Shown one piece after another: positions 8,626-17,495 of a DNA stretch of 64,000 nt (position 1 is its first letter; each line of letters begins with the position of its first letter). The DNA is from SCUD01 sp036824505. Its GTDB lineage: Bacteria > Pseudomonadota > Gammaproteobacteria > Steroidobacterales > Steroidobacteraceae. The notes beneath the pieces were generated by a model. It was given only the letters and a program-made list of their open reading frames with translations, was not told where the DNA came from and searched no databases. The translations under genes were made by a program, and so were the position numbers. The stretch lies in the NCBI GenBank assembly GCA_036824505.1, contig DAITAA010000002.1:106268-170267 (forward strand), in the 5' to 3' direction.

Positions 8626-8660
8626 TGACGCAGCGCGTCAGCAATTGACGCACTACGTCA
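8626..8660. promoter_or_regulatory. Tandem TGACG-N5-CGTCA palindromes, candidate PilR sites upstream of pilA
   Basis: Two copies of TGACG-N5-CGTCA start at 8626 and 8646, exactly 20 bp apart, so they face the same side of the helix. Their centres are about 120 and 140 bp upstream of the predicted pilA start, a normal distance for upstream activator sites of sigma-54 activators. The first has an extended 8-bp arm (GCTGACGC). Assignment to PilR is inference from position. Confidence 0.55.
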
Positions 8661-8672
8661 GGCCGACCGGAA

Positions 8673-10010
8673 TCACTCGATGCCGAGCTTCTTGATGCGG
8701 TAGCGCAGCGCCCGGAAACTGATGCCCAGTGCCCTTGCCGCGGCGGTCTTGTTGTAGCGTGCTTCTTCGAGTGCACGGACGATGGATGCGCGTTCAATGT
8801 CCTCGAGCCGGTCAGGCAGGGTGTCCGGAACTGCGCTGGTTTCCGATTGGTCGCCCTGTCCGGCGGAGGTCCGGAGTTCGATGTCGCTCGCCTGTATCAC
8901 CCCTGCTTCGCAGAGGGTCAGGGCGCGCTCGATGACATTCTCGAGCTCACGGACATTGCCGGGGTAATCGTGTGCGAGCAGCAGTTCCATGGCCTCGTCG
9001 GACAATACCGGCGGCGTCATGCCCATGCGGGCGGCAAATCGTTCGGTGATCATATTGGCGAGTTCCGGAATGTCGGACATCCGCTCGCGCAGCGGCGGGG
9101 CGCGCAACTCGATCACATTGATCCGGTAATAAAGATCCTCGCGGAACCGGCCCGCGGCAACCAGCTCGTCGAGGTCGCGATGGGTCGCCGAGAGAATGCG
9201 GACGTCGACGGGCTGCTCGTGCTGGCCGCCGACCGGGCGTGCGGTCTTTTCCTGGATTAGGCGCAGGAGCTTGACCTGCATCGCAAAGGGCAAGTCAGCC
9301 ACCTCATCGAGAAACAGGGTTCCGCCTTCCGCGGTCTGGACTAGACCCGGTTTGTCGGCGACAGCGCCGGTGAAGCTGCCCTTGCGATGGCCGAACAACT
9401 CGCTTTCCATGAGTTCCGACGGAATCGCGCCGCAGCTGACCGGTATAAATGGACTGTCCTTGCGCGGACCGGACTCGTGGATCAGGCGCGCCACGAGTTC
9501 CTTGCCGGTGCCGGATTCGCCGGCGATATGCACGGGAGCCTGGCTGCGTGCAACGCGGCCGATCATCGCCCGCAACTTCTGCATCGGCTCGGAGTCTCCG
9601 AGCAGACGCTTGCCACTGTCTGTCGCGCCGCGCCGGCCGTCCGAAAGTTTCAATGCCTGATTAACCAGCTTGCGCAGGTCCGAGATGTCGAGCGGCTTCG
9701 AGACGAAGTCGAAGGCGCCCAGTTTCAGCGCGCGCACGGCGACTTCGACATGACCGTGCGCCGTGATCACGGCGACCGGCAGGTCCGGCACATTCACCTG
9801 GATCCATTCCAGCAACTCAATGCCATCGCCGTCCGGCAGCCGCAGGTCGGTCAGGCACAAGGAATAGTCCTGGCGGGTCTGCAGTTCATGGCGCGCGGCG
9901 GCCAGGTCGTGCACGGAATGCGAATCGACATCCATGCGGGCGAGCGTCAGTGACAGGAGCTCGCAGAGGTCCGGTTCATCGTCGACGATCAATGCTCTTG
10001 GATCAGCCAT
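8673..10010 (-). CDS. pilR: Sigma-54 response regulator PilR
   Basis: PilR is an NtrC-type activator that switches on pilA transcription after phosphorylation by PilS. The receiver domain has Asp55 as phospho-acceptor. The AAA+ domain has Walker A GESGTGKE at 164-171. The sigma-54 contact loop reads GSFTGA (211-216) rather than the canonical GAFTGA. The C-terminal Fis-type HTH ends with KTAAARALGISFRALRYRIK. I use the ATG at 10010 (445 residues); a TTG two codons upstream is less likely. The gene follows pilS after 9 bp, and the two read as an operon ending just before the pilA control region. Confidence 0.95.
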   Translation of the reverse strand: MADPRALIVDDEPDLCELLSLTLARMDVDSHSVHDLAAARHELQTRQDYSLCLTDLRLPDGDGIELLEWIQVNVPDLPVAVITAHGHVEVAVRALKLGAFDFVSKPLDISDLRKLVNQALKLSDGRRGATDSGKRLLGDSEPMQKLRAMIGRVARSQAPVHIAGESGTGKELVARLIHESGPRKDSPFIPVSCGAIPSELMESELFGHRKGSFTGAVADKPGLVQTAEGGTLFLDEVADLPFAMQVKLLRLIQEKTARPVGGQHEQPVDVRILSATHRDLDELVAAGRFREDLYYRINVIELRAPPLRERMSDIPELANMITERFAARMGMTPPVLSDEAMELLLAHDYPGNVRELENVIERALTLCEAGVIQASDIELRTSAGQGDQSETSAVPDTLPDRLEDIERASIVRALEEARYNKTAAARALGISFRALRYRIKKLGIE

Positions 10011-10019
10011 GGGCAAAGC

Positions 10020-11654
10020 TCACGATTGTTCCCAGCGCTGCGGGTCCGCGAAAACGATCCGGAATATGCTGCCACCGCCGCTGCGTGGCTCGAATACGAG
10101 CAGCGCGCCATTGCACTGGGCGAGCTCGCGCGCGATAAAGAGGCCGAGCCCGGTGCCGCTCGCCCGCGAAGTGAAGAAGGGCTCGAAGATCCGGTCGGCG
10201 AGCGCGGCCTCAATACCGGGGCCGCGATCCAGCACTTCGAGGAATGGCCGGTTGCTTCCCGCCAGCCGGCCGACGCGCAATTCGACCCGGTCGCTGTCGC
10301 CGTGCACGGCGTAGCGAAATGCGTTCTCACAGAGATTCCACAGGATCTGGCGCAGATGCGACGGGTCCACGCGGACTTCCAGATCCGGCTCCGGCATCGA
10401 AATCAGCAACTGGTCCGCCTTGTGGCCGCCGGTGACGACGAATTCCTGGGCGAAATCGCCGAGCCACTCGCCGAGCGGCATGCGCTCAGGACGCGTGCTT
10501 TCGCGGCGCGCGAGCTGCTGCACGTTGGCAATGATCGTGCTGACTCTCTCGGCATTGGCCTTGATGATCTCGGTCATGCGCCGGCCAGAGTCCGTCAAAT
10601 TCGCATCCTCGGCCAGCAGTTGCCCGGCATGGCTGATCGCGCCAACCGGGTTGCGAATTTCGTGCGCAATGCTGGCGGAAAGCCGGCCGAGCGCCGCGAG
10701 GCGGCTCTGCTGGATGCGGTCATCGAGCGCCGTCAGGTCCTCGAGGAAGACCAGTACCGGCGGCGGCCGCCCCTGGCCGAGCGGGGCGAAATGTGGCCGC
10801 ACTTGCCTGAGTCCGTCCGCGGCCAGCAGGTTGCCGCCCGCGGTGTCCATGTCCGGCGACCCCTGCCGCCACATGGTCAGCAGGTATAGCAGCCGCGGCG
10901 ACACCTCGCCGAGCAGCGCGCTCGCTTTCACATCGCCACCCAGGATCTGCCGCGCCGATTCGTTGATCAGCCGTATTCGATCCTGCTCGTCGACTACCAC
11001 CAGGCTCTCGCGCAGTCTTTCGACGACGTATTGGGAGAGTTCCGCGAGATTCGCGAGATCGATATCGCGCTGGCGCACCAGCGCCTCGCTCTCGCGCAGC
11101 CGCCTGGCGAGCGGCGCGACGGCGAGCGCAGCAATGAATATCACGACACCCAGCATGCCGGCCTGCGCCAGATCCGACACGTCGGTGACACCCGAGACCG
11201 ACAGGATCACTTGCTGGCCGAGGACAAAGATCGCTGCGATCGCTGCAATTGTTGTCGCGATGCGGTTCGGCAGCAGAATGCTGACCGCGGCGACCGGCAT
11301 GATCAGCAGCAGTCCGACGCCGCTCGCCGCGCCCGAGCTGGTGAGCAGCAGCAGTGTCACGGCGACAACGTCGAATGCGATGTGGATGAGGGCCTGAGCG
11401 TGCAGACTCGGCCAGCGTGTCTTCAGCAGCCCGATGCAGATCACGCCGGATGCGAACCACGCGGCAAGCGTGTAGAAATAGGTGGATGGAAACTCGGGGC
11501 CCGGCAATTGCGGCCTCGATGCAAGTATCAGCAGCGCGGTCAACAGGGACGGGACGGACAGCCGGTAGAGATTCAGAAGACCCAGCACGCGCCAGGCAAG
11601 CTCCGGATCGCCGGTCGTGCGCTCGATGTCCGCCGGGCCTTTCACGGGCCGCAC
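10020..11654 (-). CDS. pilS: Sensor histidine kinase PilS
   Basis: PilS is the membrane histidine kinase partner of PilR. The first 185 residues hold about six membrane segments, as in PilS of Pseudomonas. A PAS-like region follows (about 205-305), then the HisKA domain with His331 in SIAHEIRNPVGAISHAG, and a HATPase domain with an N-box near NLCENAFRYAV and glycine-rich boxes DRGPGIE and GTGLGLFI. The length is 544. The start is a GTG at 11654. In some species PilS reads pilin abundance in the membrane; the conserved topology suggests the same here. Confidence 0.95.
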   Translation of the reverse strand: MRPVKGPADIERTTGDPELAWRVLGLLNLYRLSVPSLLTALLILASRPQLPGPEFPSTYFYTLAAWFASGVICIGLLKTRWPSLHAQALIHIAFDVVAVTLLLLTSSGAASGVGLLLIMPVAAVSILLPNRIATTIAAIAAIFVLGQQVILSVSGVTDVSDLAQAGMLGVVIFIAALAVAPLARRLRESEALVRQRDIDLANLAELSQYVVERLRESLVVVDEQDRIRLINESARQILGGDVKASALLGEVSPRLLYLLTMWRQGSPDMDTAGGNLLAADGLRQVRPHFAPLGQGRPPPVLVFLEDLTALDDRIQQSRLAALGRLSASIAHEIRNPVGAISHAGQLLAEDANLTDSGRRMTEIIKANAERVSTIIANVQQLARRESTRPERMPLGEWLGDFAQEFVVTGGHKADQLLISMPEPDLEVRVDPSHLRQILWNLCENAFRYAVHGDSDRVELRVGRLAGSNRPFLEVLDRGPGIEAALADRIFEPFFTSRASGTGLGLFIARELAQCNGALLVFEPRSGGGSIFRIVFADPQRWEQS

Positions 11655-11733
11655 TCTATCATGCGAGGCAACCAGTACCTGAAGGGCGGTGCACGATTGC
11701 GACGCGGTTCAAGGCTCCCGTTACAATGCCGCG

Positions 11734-12909
11734 ATGAACCTCCACGAGTACCAGTCAAAGCGGATTTTCAGGGATTCGGGGATCCCGGTGCCGGCCGGCA
11801 TGATCGCCGCCACCGAGGCCGAAGCGATTGCCGCGGCCGGTGAACTTGCGGGTCCCGTCTGGGTCGTCAAGGCGCAGGTCCATGCCGGCGGCCGCGGCAA
11901 GGCCGGCGGCATCAAGCTCTGCCGCTCGGCACAGGAAGTCGGCAGTGCGGCAGCGGCAATGCTGGGCCAGCGACTGGTCACCCGGCAGACCGGCGCACAG
12001 GGCCTGCCGGTCAATCTGGTCTACATCGAGTCGGGCAGTGCCATCGAGCGCGAGCTCTATCTGAGTGTCCTGCTGAATCGCGATCTTGGCCGCATCGCCT
12101 TTGTCGCCTCCGCCGCAGGCGGCATGGACATCGAGGAAGTCGCCGCGAAGGAGCCGCAGAAGATCCTGCGCATCGACGTCGATCCGGCCGCGGGGCTGCA
12201 GGGCTACCAGTGCAGGCGCCTGGCATTCGGTCTCGGGCTCGCCGGTGATCTGGTGGCGCAATTCGAACGAATCGCGCGCGCACTCTATGGCCTCTATCTC
12301 GAACGCGACCTGGGCCTGATCGAGATCAACCCGTTGATCGTCACAAAGGACGGCCGGCTGGTGGCGCTCGACGCCAAGATCAACGTCGAAGAGAACGCGC
12401 TCTACAGGCAACCGGCCTTGGTGGAATTGCGCGACCCCTCGCAGGAAGATGCGATGGAGCGCGCCGCCTCCGAGCACGACCTGAACTATGTCTCGCTGGA
12501 CGGCAATATTGCCTGCATGGTCAATGGCGCTGGCCTCGCGATGGCGACCATGGACCTGATCAAGCTGCACGGCGGTGCACCGGCCAATTTCCTCGATGTC
12601 GGTGGCACGGCAACCGCCGAGCGCGTGACCGCGGCATTCCGGCTGATCCTTTCGAATGAACGGGTGCGCGCCGTACTGGTGAATATCTTCGGCGGCATCG
12701 TGCGCTGTGACGTGATCGCCGAGGGCATCGTGCAGGCGGTCCTGCAGGTCGGCGTCTCGGTACCCGTGATCGTCCGGCTCGAGGGCACGAACGCCGATCG
12801 CGCGCGCAAGGTCCTGAAGGCAAGCAAGCTCGCAATCACGCCCGCAAACGACCTGACCGATGCGGCAACCAAGGCGGTGCGCAGTGCTTCCCGGGGAGCG
12901 CGCCGATGA
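11734..12909 (+). CDS. sucC: Succinyl-CoA ligase (ADP-forming) beta subunit
   Basis: SucC is the nucleotide- and succinate-binding subunit of the citric-acid-cycle enzyme that converts succinyl-CoA to succinate with ATP or GTP formation. The protein starts MNLHEYQSKRIF, has the ATP-grasp domain with KAQVHAGGRGKAGGIK near residues 46-61, metal ligands in IEINPLIV, and the C-terminal ligase domain with VNIFGGIVRCD. The length (391) is standard. The ATG at 11734 is preferred; upstream codons in frame are not conserved. It overlaps sucD by four bases (ATGA). The pilS-sucC divergence is also found in Xanthomonadales. Confidence 0.97.
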   Translation: MNLHEYQSKRIFRDSGIPVPAGMIAATEAEAIAAAGELAGPVWVVKAQVHAGGRGKAGGIKLCRSAQEVGSAAAAMLGQRLVTRQTGAQGLPVNLVYIESGSAIERELYLSVLLNRDLGRIAFVASAAGGMDIEEVAAKEPQKILRIDVDPAAGLQGYQCRRLAFGLGLAGDLVAQFERIARALYGLYLERDLGLIEINPLIVTKDGRLVALDAKINVEENALYRQPALVELRDPSQEDAMERAASEHDLNYVSLDGNIACMVNGAGLAMATMDLIKLHGGAPANFLDVGGTATAERVTAAFRLILSNERVRAVLVNIFGGIVRCDVIAEGIVQAVLQVGVSVPVIVRLEGTNADRARKVLKASKLAITPANDLTDAATKAVRSASRGARR

Positions 12910-13802
12910 GCATCCTGGTCGATCGCAGGAGTCGCGTGATCTGCCAGGGATTCACCGGCAAACAGGGCACATTTCATTCGGAGCAGGCGATTCTCTACGG
13001 CAGCAATCTGGTCGGCGGCGTGACGCCGGGCCGTGGCGGCGAGCGCCATCTCGATCGTCCAGTTTTCAATACGGTGCACGATGCGGTGGGCGCGACGGGC
13101 GCCGATGTCAGCATGATCTATGTACCGGCACCATTCGCAGCCGACGCGATCCTCGAGGCCGCCGACGCGGGCATCCGCCTGATCGTCTGCATCACCGAGG
13201 GAATACCGGTCAATGACATGATCAAGGTGAAGGCCGCGCTCGCCGGGCACCGTTGCCGGCTGGTCGGACCCAATTGCCCGGGCGTGATCACGCCGGGCGA
13301 ATGCAAGGTCGGCATCATGCCGGGCTTCATACACAAGCCGGGGCGCATCGGCATCGTGTCGCGTTCCGGCACCTTGACCTATGAGGCGGTGTTCCAGACC
13401 ACCAGTCTCGGACTGGGGCAGAGCAGTTGCGTGGGCATCGGCGGCGACCCGGTGCGCGGCATGAATTTCGTCGATGTCATCGCGCTCTTCGAGAAGGACG
13501 AGCGCACCGCAGGAATCGTGATGGTCGGCGAAATCGGTGGCAGCGACGAAGAAGCGGCCGCCGACTACATCCGCCGCCACGTATCCAAGCCCGTGGTTGC
13601 CTATATCGCAGGCGTCACGGCGCCTGCCGGCAAGCGCATGGGTCATGCGGGGGCCGTGATCGCGGGCGGCAAGGGAACAGCGGCCGACAAGTACGCCGCG
13701 CTGGAAGCGGCAGGAGTTCGCACGGTGCGTTCGCCTGCCGAGCTCGGCAGTGCGATGAAGACCGCACTCGCGGGCCGGCGCCGGCGCGCCAGAAAACGCT
13801 GA
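12906..13802 (+). CDS. sucD: Succinyl-CoA ligase alpha subunit
   Basis: SucD carries the CoA-binding Rossmann domain (FTGKQGTFHSEQAI, residues 16-29) and the phospho-histidine, His247 in RMGHAGAVI, of succinyl-CoA synthetase. NCPGVI and SRSGTLTYE are family motifs. At 298 residues it is full length, with a short basic tail. Translation is coupled to sucC through the ATGA overlap. The stop codon shares one base with a possible nadE start (TGATG), so the three genes are probably one transcript. Confidence 0.97.
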   Translation: MSILVDRRSRVICQGFTGKQGTFHSEQAILYGSNLVGGVTPGRGGERHLDRPVFNTVHDAVGATGADVSMIYVPAPFAADAILEAADAGIRLIVCITEGIPVNDMIKVKAALAGHRCRLVGPNCPGVITPGECKVGIMPGFIHKPGRIGIVSRSGTLTYEAVFQTTSLGLGQSSCVGIGGDPVRGMNFVDVIALFEKDERTAGIVMVGEIGGSDEEAAADYIRRHVSKPVVAYIAGVTAPAGKRMGHAGAVIAGGKGTAADKYAALEAAGVRTVRSPAELGSAMKTALAGRRRRARKR

Positions 13803-15448
13803 TGGAATCACCAGGCATGAACGGCGGTGTGCGCATCGCACTGGCGCAGGTCAATCCGACGGTCGGCGATGCGCCGGGCAATGCGGATCGAGTCATCGCA
13901 CAGATCGCACCAGCGCGCGCGATGGGTGCGGGAATGCTGGTGCTGCCGGAGCTGGTGCTGTCCGGCTATCCGCCGGAAGACCTGCTGTTCCACCGCGGCT
14001 TCCGCCGCCGCATCGACGACGCTCTCGCGCGGCTCGCCGCGGCGGCGGACGGCATCGACCTGCTGGTCGGTTACCCGGAGTACGCGTCCGGCACCATCTA
14101 CAACACGGCCGCCTGGCTGCGCGGCGGGGCCATCATCGCTCGCTATCGCAAGCAGTTGCTGCCGAACTACCAGGTGTTTGACGAGGAACGCTATTTCACT
14201 GCGGGCACTTCACCGGTTGTTGTCGAGCTCGCCGGCATCAAGGTGGGACTGCTGATCTGCGAGGACGTCTGGCATCCGGCGCCTGCCGCCGCCCTGCGCG
14301 CCGCTGGCGCCGGCCTCTGCATTTCGCTGAATGCCTCGCCTTACGAGCTGGGCCGGCAACCGCAACGTGAGACCGCGATCGCAGCACGCGTTCGCGAGAC
14401 CGGCATGCCGTTCATTTACGTCAATTTGGTGGGCGGGCAGGACGAACTGGTATTCGACGGGCATTCGTTTGCGGTCGACCGGAACGGCCGCCTCGTGCAT
14501 CGGGCTCCCGCGTTCGTGGAATCGCTTACTTGCGTGGATGCGAGCCAGGCGCCTGGCGGCGCACATCTCGAGCCGGAAAGCCTGGCGCCGCTCATGAGTG
14601 CCGAGGAGAGCGTATATCAGGCGATCGTCACCGGCGTTCACGATTACGTCGAGAAGCACGGTTTCGGCGGCGTGGTGCTGGGCCTGTCGGGCGGTGTGGA
14701 CTCCGCTCTCGTGCTCGCCATCGCCTGCGATGCGCTCGGGCCCGACCGTGTGCACGCGGTCATGCTGCCGTCACGCTACACCTCGAGCATGTCGGAGAAG
14801 GACGCCGCCGCGATGGCGCGCGGACTCGGCGTGCGCTATTCAGTGATTTCGATCGAGGGCATGTTCCAGGCGACACTTGCTGCGCTGGAACGCGAATTCC
14901 ACGGCCTCGCGCCGGATACCACCGAGGAAAACATCCAGGCGCGCTGCCGCGGTATCGTCCTGATGGCCATCTCGAACAAGACCGGGCGCATGCTGCTCTC
15001 CACCGGCAACAAGAGCGAGATGGCGGTCGGCTATGCGACTCTGTACGGCGACATGGCTGGCGGCTATGCGCCGATCAAGGACTGCAGCAAGACATTCGTC
15101 TACCGCCTCGCGCGCTGGCGCAATGCGAAGTCGCCGGTAATCCCGTTGCGCATCATCGAGCGGCCGCCGACCGCGGAGTTGCGTGAGAATCAGCTCGACT
15201 CCGACTCCTTGCCGCCGTATGACGTGCTTGACGGAATCCTCGCGGCCTTCGTCGAGGACAATCGCTCGGTCGACGAGATCGTGGCACAGGGCTTCGACCG
15301 CGCGACCGTCGTGCGCGTGCTGGAAATGGTCCAACGCAGTGAATACAAGCGCCGCCAGGCGCCGCTGGGCGTGCGTGTGAGCGGCCGCGCCTTCGGCCGC
15401 GACTGGCGCTATCCGATCACCTCCGGCTACCGCCCCGGCGAATCCTGA
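13802..15448 (+). CDS. nadE: Glutamine-dependent NAD+ synthetase
   Basis: This enzyme amidates nicotinic acid adenine dinucleotide to NAD+, taking ammonia from glutamine. The N-terminal nitrilase-like domain has the Glu50-Lys117-Cys153 triad (LPELVLSGYP, RKQLLPNY, LLICEDVW). The C-terminal synthetase domain has the PP-loop SGGVDSA at 296-302 and STGNKSEMAVGY. At about 548 residues it is the two-domain form. An ATG at 13817 (MNGGVRIALAQ) five codons in is an alternative start. It sits directly behind sucD. No repeat or mobile sequence interrupts it, although the scaffold gap begins 110 bp after its stop. Confidence 0.95.
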   Translation: MESPGMNGGVRIALAQVNPTVGDAPGNADRVIAQIAPARAMGAGMLVLPELVLSGYPPEDLLFHRGFRRRIDDALARLAAAADGIDLLVGYPEYASGTIYNTAAWLRGGAIIARYRKQLLPNYQVFDEERYFTAGTSPVVVELAGIKVGLLICEDVWHPAPAAALRAAGAGLCISLNASPYELGRQPQRETAIAARVRETGMPFIYVNLVGGQDELVFDGHSFAVDRNGRLVHRAPAFVESLTCVDASQAPGGAHLEPESLAPLMSAEESVYQAIVTGVHDYVEKHGFGGVVLGLSGGVDSALVLAIACDALGPDRVHAVMLPSRYTSSMSEKDAAAMARGLGVRYSVISIEGMFQATLAALEREFHGLAPDTTEENIQARCRGIVLMAISNKTGRMLLSTGNKSEMAVGYATLYGDMAGGYAPIKDCSKTFVYRLARWRNAKSPVIPLRIIERPPTAELRENQLDSDSLPPYDVLDGILAAFVEDNRSVDEIVAQGFDRATVVRVLEMVQRSEYKRRQAPLGVRVSGRAFGRDWRYPITSGYRPGES

Positions 15449-15503
15449 CGAGCAAAGGACGCCACCCGGCCCGCGCGAGCAAACTCGTAAGTTCCGGCGG
15501 AGT

Positions 15504-15558
15504 TAGCAATTTCCGCGTCTACCAGAGCGGCCACCAATCGTGTTTCTTCTGGCCGCGT
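15504..15558. repeat. 55-bp contig overlap, left copy
   Basis: These 55 bp, up to the first N, are identical to 15659-15713 just after the gap. They are the 3' end of bamD. The duplication is best read as two contigs sharing a 55-base end, not as a biological repeat. Confidence 0.9.
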
Positions 15559-15658
15559 NNNNNNNNNNNNNNNNNNNNNNNNNNNNNNNNNNNNNNNNNN
15601 NNNNNNNNNNNNNNNNNNNNNNNNNNNNNNNNNNNNNNNNNNNNNNNNNNNNNNNNNN
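15559..15658. other. Assembly gap of exactly 100 N
   Basis: One hundred undetermined bases. Both flanks carry the same 55-bp sequence, so the true gap length is probably negative and the region could be closed by merging the two copies. Confidence 0.98.
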
Positions 15659-15673
15659 TAGCAATTTCCGCGT

Positions 15674-16447
15674 CTACCAGAGCGGCCACCAATCGTGTTT
15701 CTTCTGGCCGCGTTCCGGTTTCATGCCGGGAAAGTTCAGCGCATATGTCGCCCGCGATTCCTGGGCCAGGTCCTTGAGTCCCATGCCTTCATAGGACGAG
15801 GCCATGATATCGAGGGCATCGCGCGTGGCCGGTGCGCCATCGTAGTTCTCGATGCAATAGCGCGCGCGCGAAAGCGCCGCGACATAAGCACTGCGGCGGA
15901 GGTAATAGTCGGCGACGTGCACCTCGTAGTCGGCGAGGCGATTGCGCAGGAATACCATGCGCTGGCGGGCATCATGCACGTACAGGCTGTCGGGGTGGCG
16001 CTCGATCAGCGTCTGGAATGCCTGGAATGAGGCGCGCACATCCTGGGGCGGCCGTTCGGTCAGGTCCGTATTGAACCAGCGTTCGAGGAAATTCGGCGCC
16101 CGCTCGAAATAGACCAGGCCCTTGATGTACATGGCGTAGTCGACACGCGGGTGGGTCGGGTTCTCCCGGATGAACTGGTCCGCGGCATCGATCGCAGATT
16201 CCGTCTCGCGGCTCTTGTAATAGGAGTACAGGATGTCGAGCTTGGCCTGGCGGGCGAACTCGCTGAACGGGAAACGGGCCTCGAGCGCCTCGTAGTAGCG
16301 CACGGCTCCGCGAAAGTCGCCGGCCATCATCAACTTGTGGGCGTGCTCGTAGAGTTTCTCGGGCTGGAGCTGCTCGGCCGTGCGATCGCGGCCGCCGCAG
16401 GCCACAAGAATCAGGGTGCAGCACACGACCGCCAGGGCGCGTGCCAT
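15674..16447 (-). CDS. bamD: Outer membrane assembly lipoprotein BamD
   Basis: BamD is the essential lipoprotein of the BAM complex that inserts beta-barrel proteins in the outer membrane. The ATG at 16447 gives a lipoprotein signal with lipobox LVAC and Cys17. Five TPR-like repeats follow, including LYEHAHKLMMAGDFRGAVRYY and a block near FQAFQTLIERHPDSLYV. The C-terminus HDWWPLW sits just right of the assembly gap. At 257 residues it is typical. It is divergent from rluD, a conserved gammaproteobacterial arrangement. The last codons lie inside the 55-bp sequence duplicated across the gap. Confidence 0.94.
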   Translation of the reverse strand: MARALAVVCCTLILVACGGRDRTAEQLQPEKLYEHAHKLMMAGDFRGAVRYYEALEARFPFSEFARQAKLDILYSYYKSRETESAIDAADQFIRENPTHPRVDYAMYIKGLVYFERAPNFLERWFNTDLTERPPQDVRASFQAFQTLIERHPDSLYVHDARQRMVFLRNRLADYEVHVADYYLRRSAYVAALSRARYCIENYDGAPATRDALDIMASSYEGMGLKDLAQESRATYALNFPGMKPERGQKKHDWWPLW

Positions 16448-16526
16448 CGATATCCGTCGAATCAAGGGACTGGACCCCGTGTGATTAGCCGCCGCAGTAT
16501 AGCTACAAAGACCGCAGGCTTCCCCC

Positions 16527-17495
16527 ATGAGTTCCACCCGATACCAGCATGAATTGAGGCTGCCGCCCGAGGCAGCGGGCCGGCGACTCGACCAGGCGCT
16601 CGCGGACGCCCTGCCGGAATACTCGCGCTCGCGCCTGAAACGCTGGATCGATTCCGGGCAGGTTCGCGTGGATGGCCGCATCCCGCGGCCTCGCGATGCC
16701 GTAACAGGCGGCGAACTGGTGCGCGTCGATGCGCCCGTCGAGGATGCCGTTCCGTCGCGGCCGGAGCCGATGGCGCTCACGATAGCCTGGCAGGACCCGA
16801 GCGTTATCGTCATCAACAAGCCGGCCGGCCTGGTCGTGCACCCCGGTGCCGGCAATCCCGATGGCACGCTTCAGAATGCCTTGCTGGCCCACGATCCTGC
16901 ACTCGCGAAATTGCCGCGGGCAGGCATCGTGCACCGGCTCGACAAGGACACGACGGGACTGCTGATCGTCGCGCGCAGCGAAGCTGCACGCGATTCGCTC
17001 GTCGAGGCGCTTGCGGCGCGCGGCATCCACCGCGAATACCAGGCGGTCTGCGTCGGCGTCATGACCAGTGGCGGTACGGTGGATGCGCCCATCGATCGTC
17101 ATCCCGTGGATCGGCTGCGCATGTCGGTGCGCTCGGACGGACGCGAGGCCGTTACGCATTACCGCGTCATTGAGCGTTTCCGCCGGCATACCTGGGTCCG
17201 CGTGATGCTGGAGACAGGCCGCACCCACCAGATCCGGCTGCATCTTGCGCACGCGGGATATCCGCTGGTGGGCGACCCGGTCTACGGAAAGCGTCTCGTG
17301 ATCCCGAAGGATGCGACACAGCGGCTCGACACGACGCTGCGCCGGTTCCGGCGCCAGGCGCTGCATGCGGCAAAGCTCGAATTCACCCATCCGGTGGACG
17401 GGCGGCGCATCACGGTCGAGGCGCCACTGCCGGCGGACTTCATCGAACTGGTGGCGGCGCTGCGCGAAGACGCGAAGGTCGAGCGGCGGCCATGA
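16527..17495 (+). CDS. rluD: 23S rRNA pseudouridine(1911/1915/1917) synthase RluD
   Basis: RluD isomerises three uridines of helix 69 in 23S rRNA, needed for normal ribosome assembly and termination. An N-terminal S4 RNA-binding domain (about residues 18-75) precedes the catalytic domain with Asp139 in IVHRLDKDTTGL. Motifs VINKPAGLVVHP and TGRTHQIRLH are present. At 322 residues it is full length. The gene is divergent from bamD and overlaps pgeF by four bases, the same order as in Escherichia coli (rluD-yfiH-clpB). Confidence 0.95.
   Translation: MSSTRYQHELRLPPEAAGRRLDQALADALPEYSRSRLKRWIDSGQVRVDGRIPRPRDAVTGGELVRVDAPVEDAVPSRPEPMALTIAWQDPSVIVINKPAGLVVHPGAGNPDGTLQNALLAHDPALAKLPRAGIVHRLDKDTTGLLIVARSEAARDSLVEALAARGIHREYQAVCVGVMTSGGTVDAPIDRHPVDRLRMSVRSDGREAVTHYRVIERFRRHTWVRVMLETGRTHQIRLHLAHAGYPLVGDPVYGKRLVIPKDATQRLDTTLRRFRRQALHAAKLEFTHPVDGRRITVEAPLPADFIELVAALREDAKVERRP

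Noticed and set aside
8624..8642. GCTGACGC-AGC-GCGTCAGC hairpin as terminator of pilR
   Set aside because: It lacks a T tract on the minus strand, and its sequence is repeated as a second TGACG-N5-CGTCA palindrome 20 bp away, which fits an operator better.
15504..15713. 55-bp direct repeat as a biological repeat or duplication
   Set aside because: The copies flank an exact 100-N run and end at the N boundary, as expected for overlapping contig ends.
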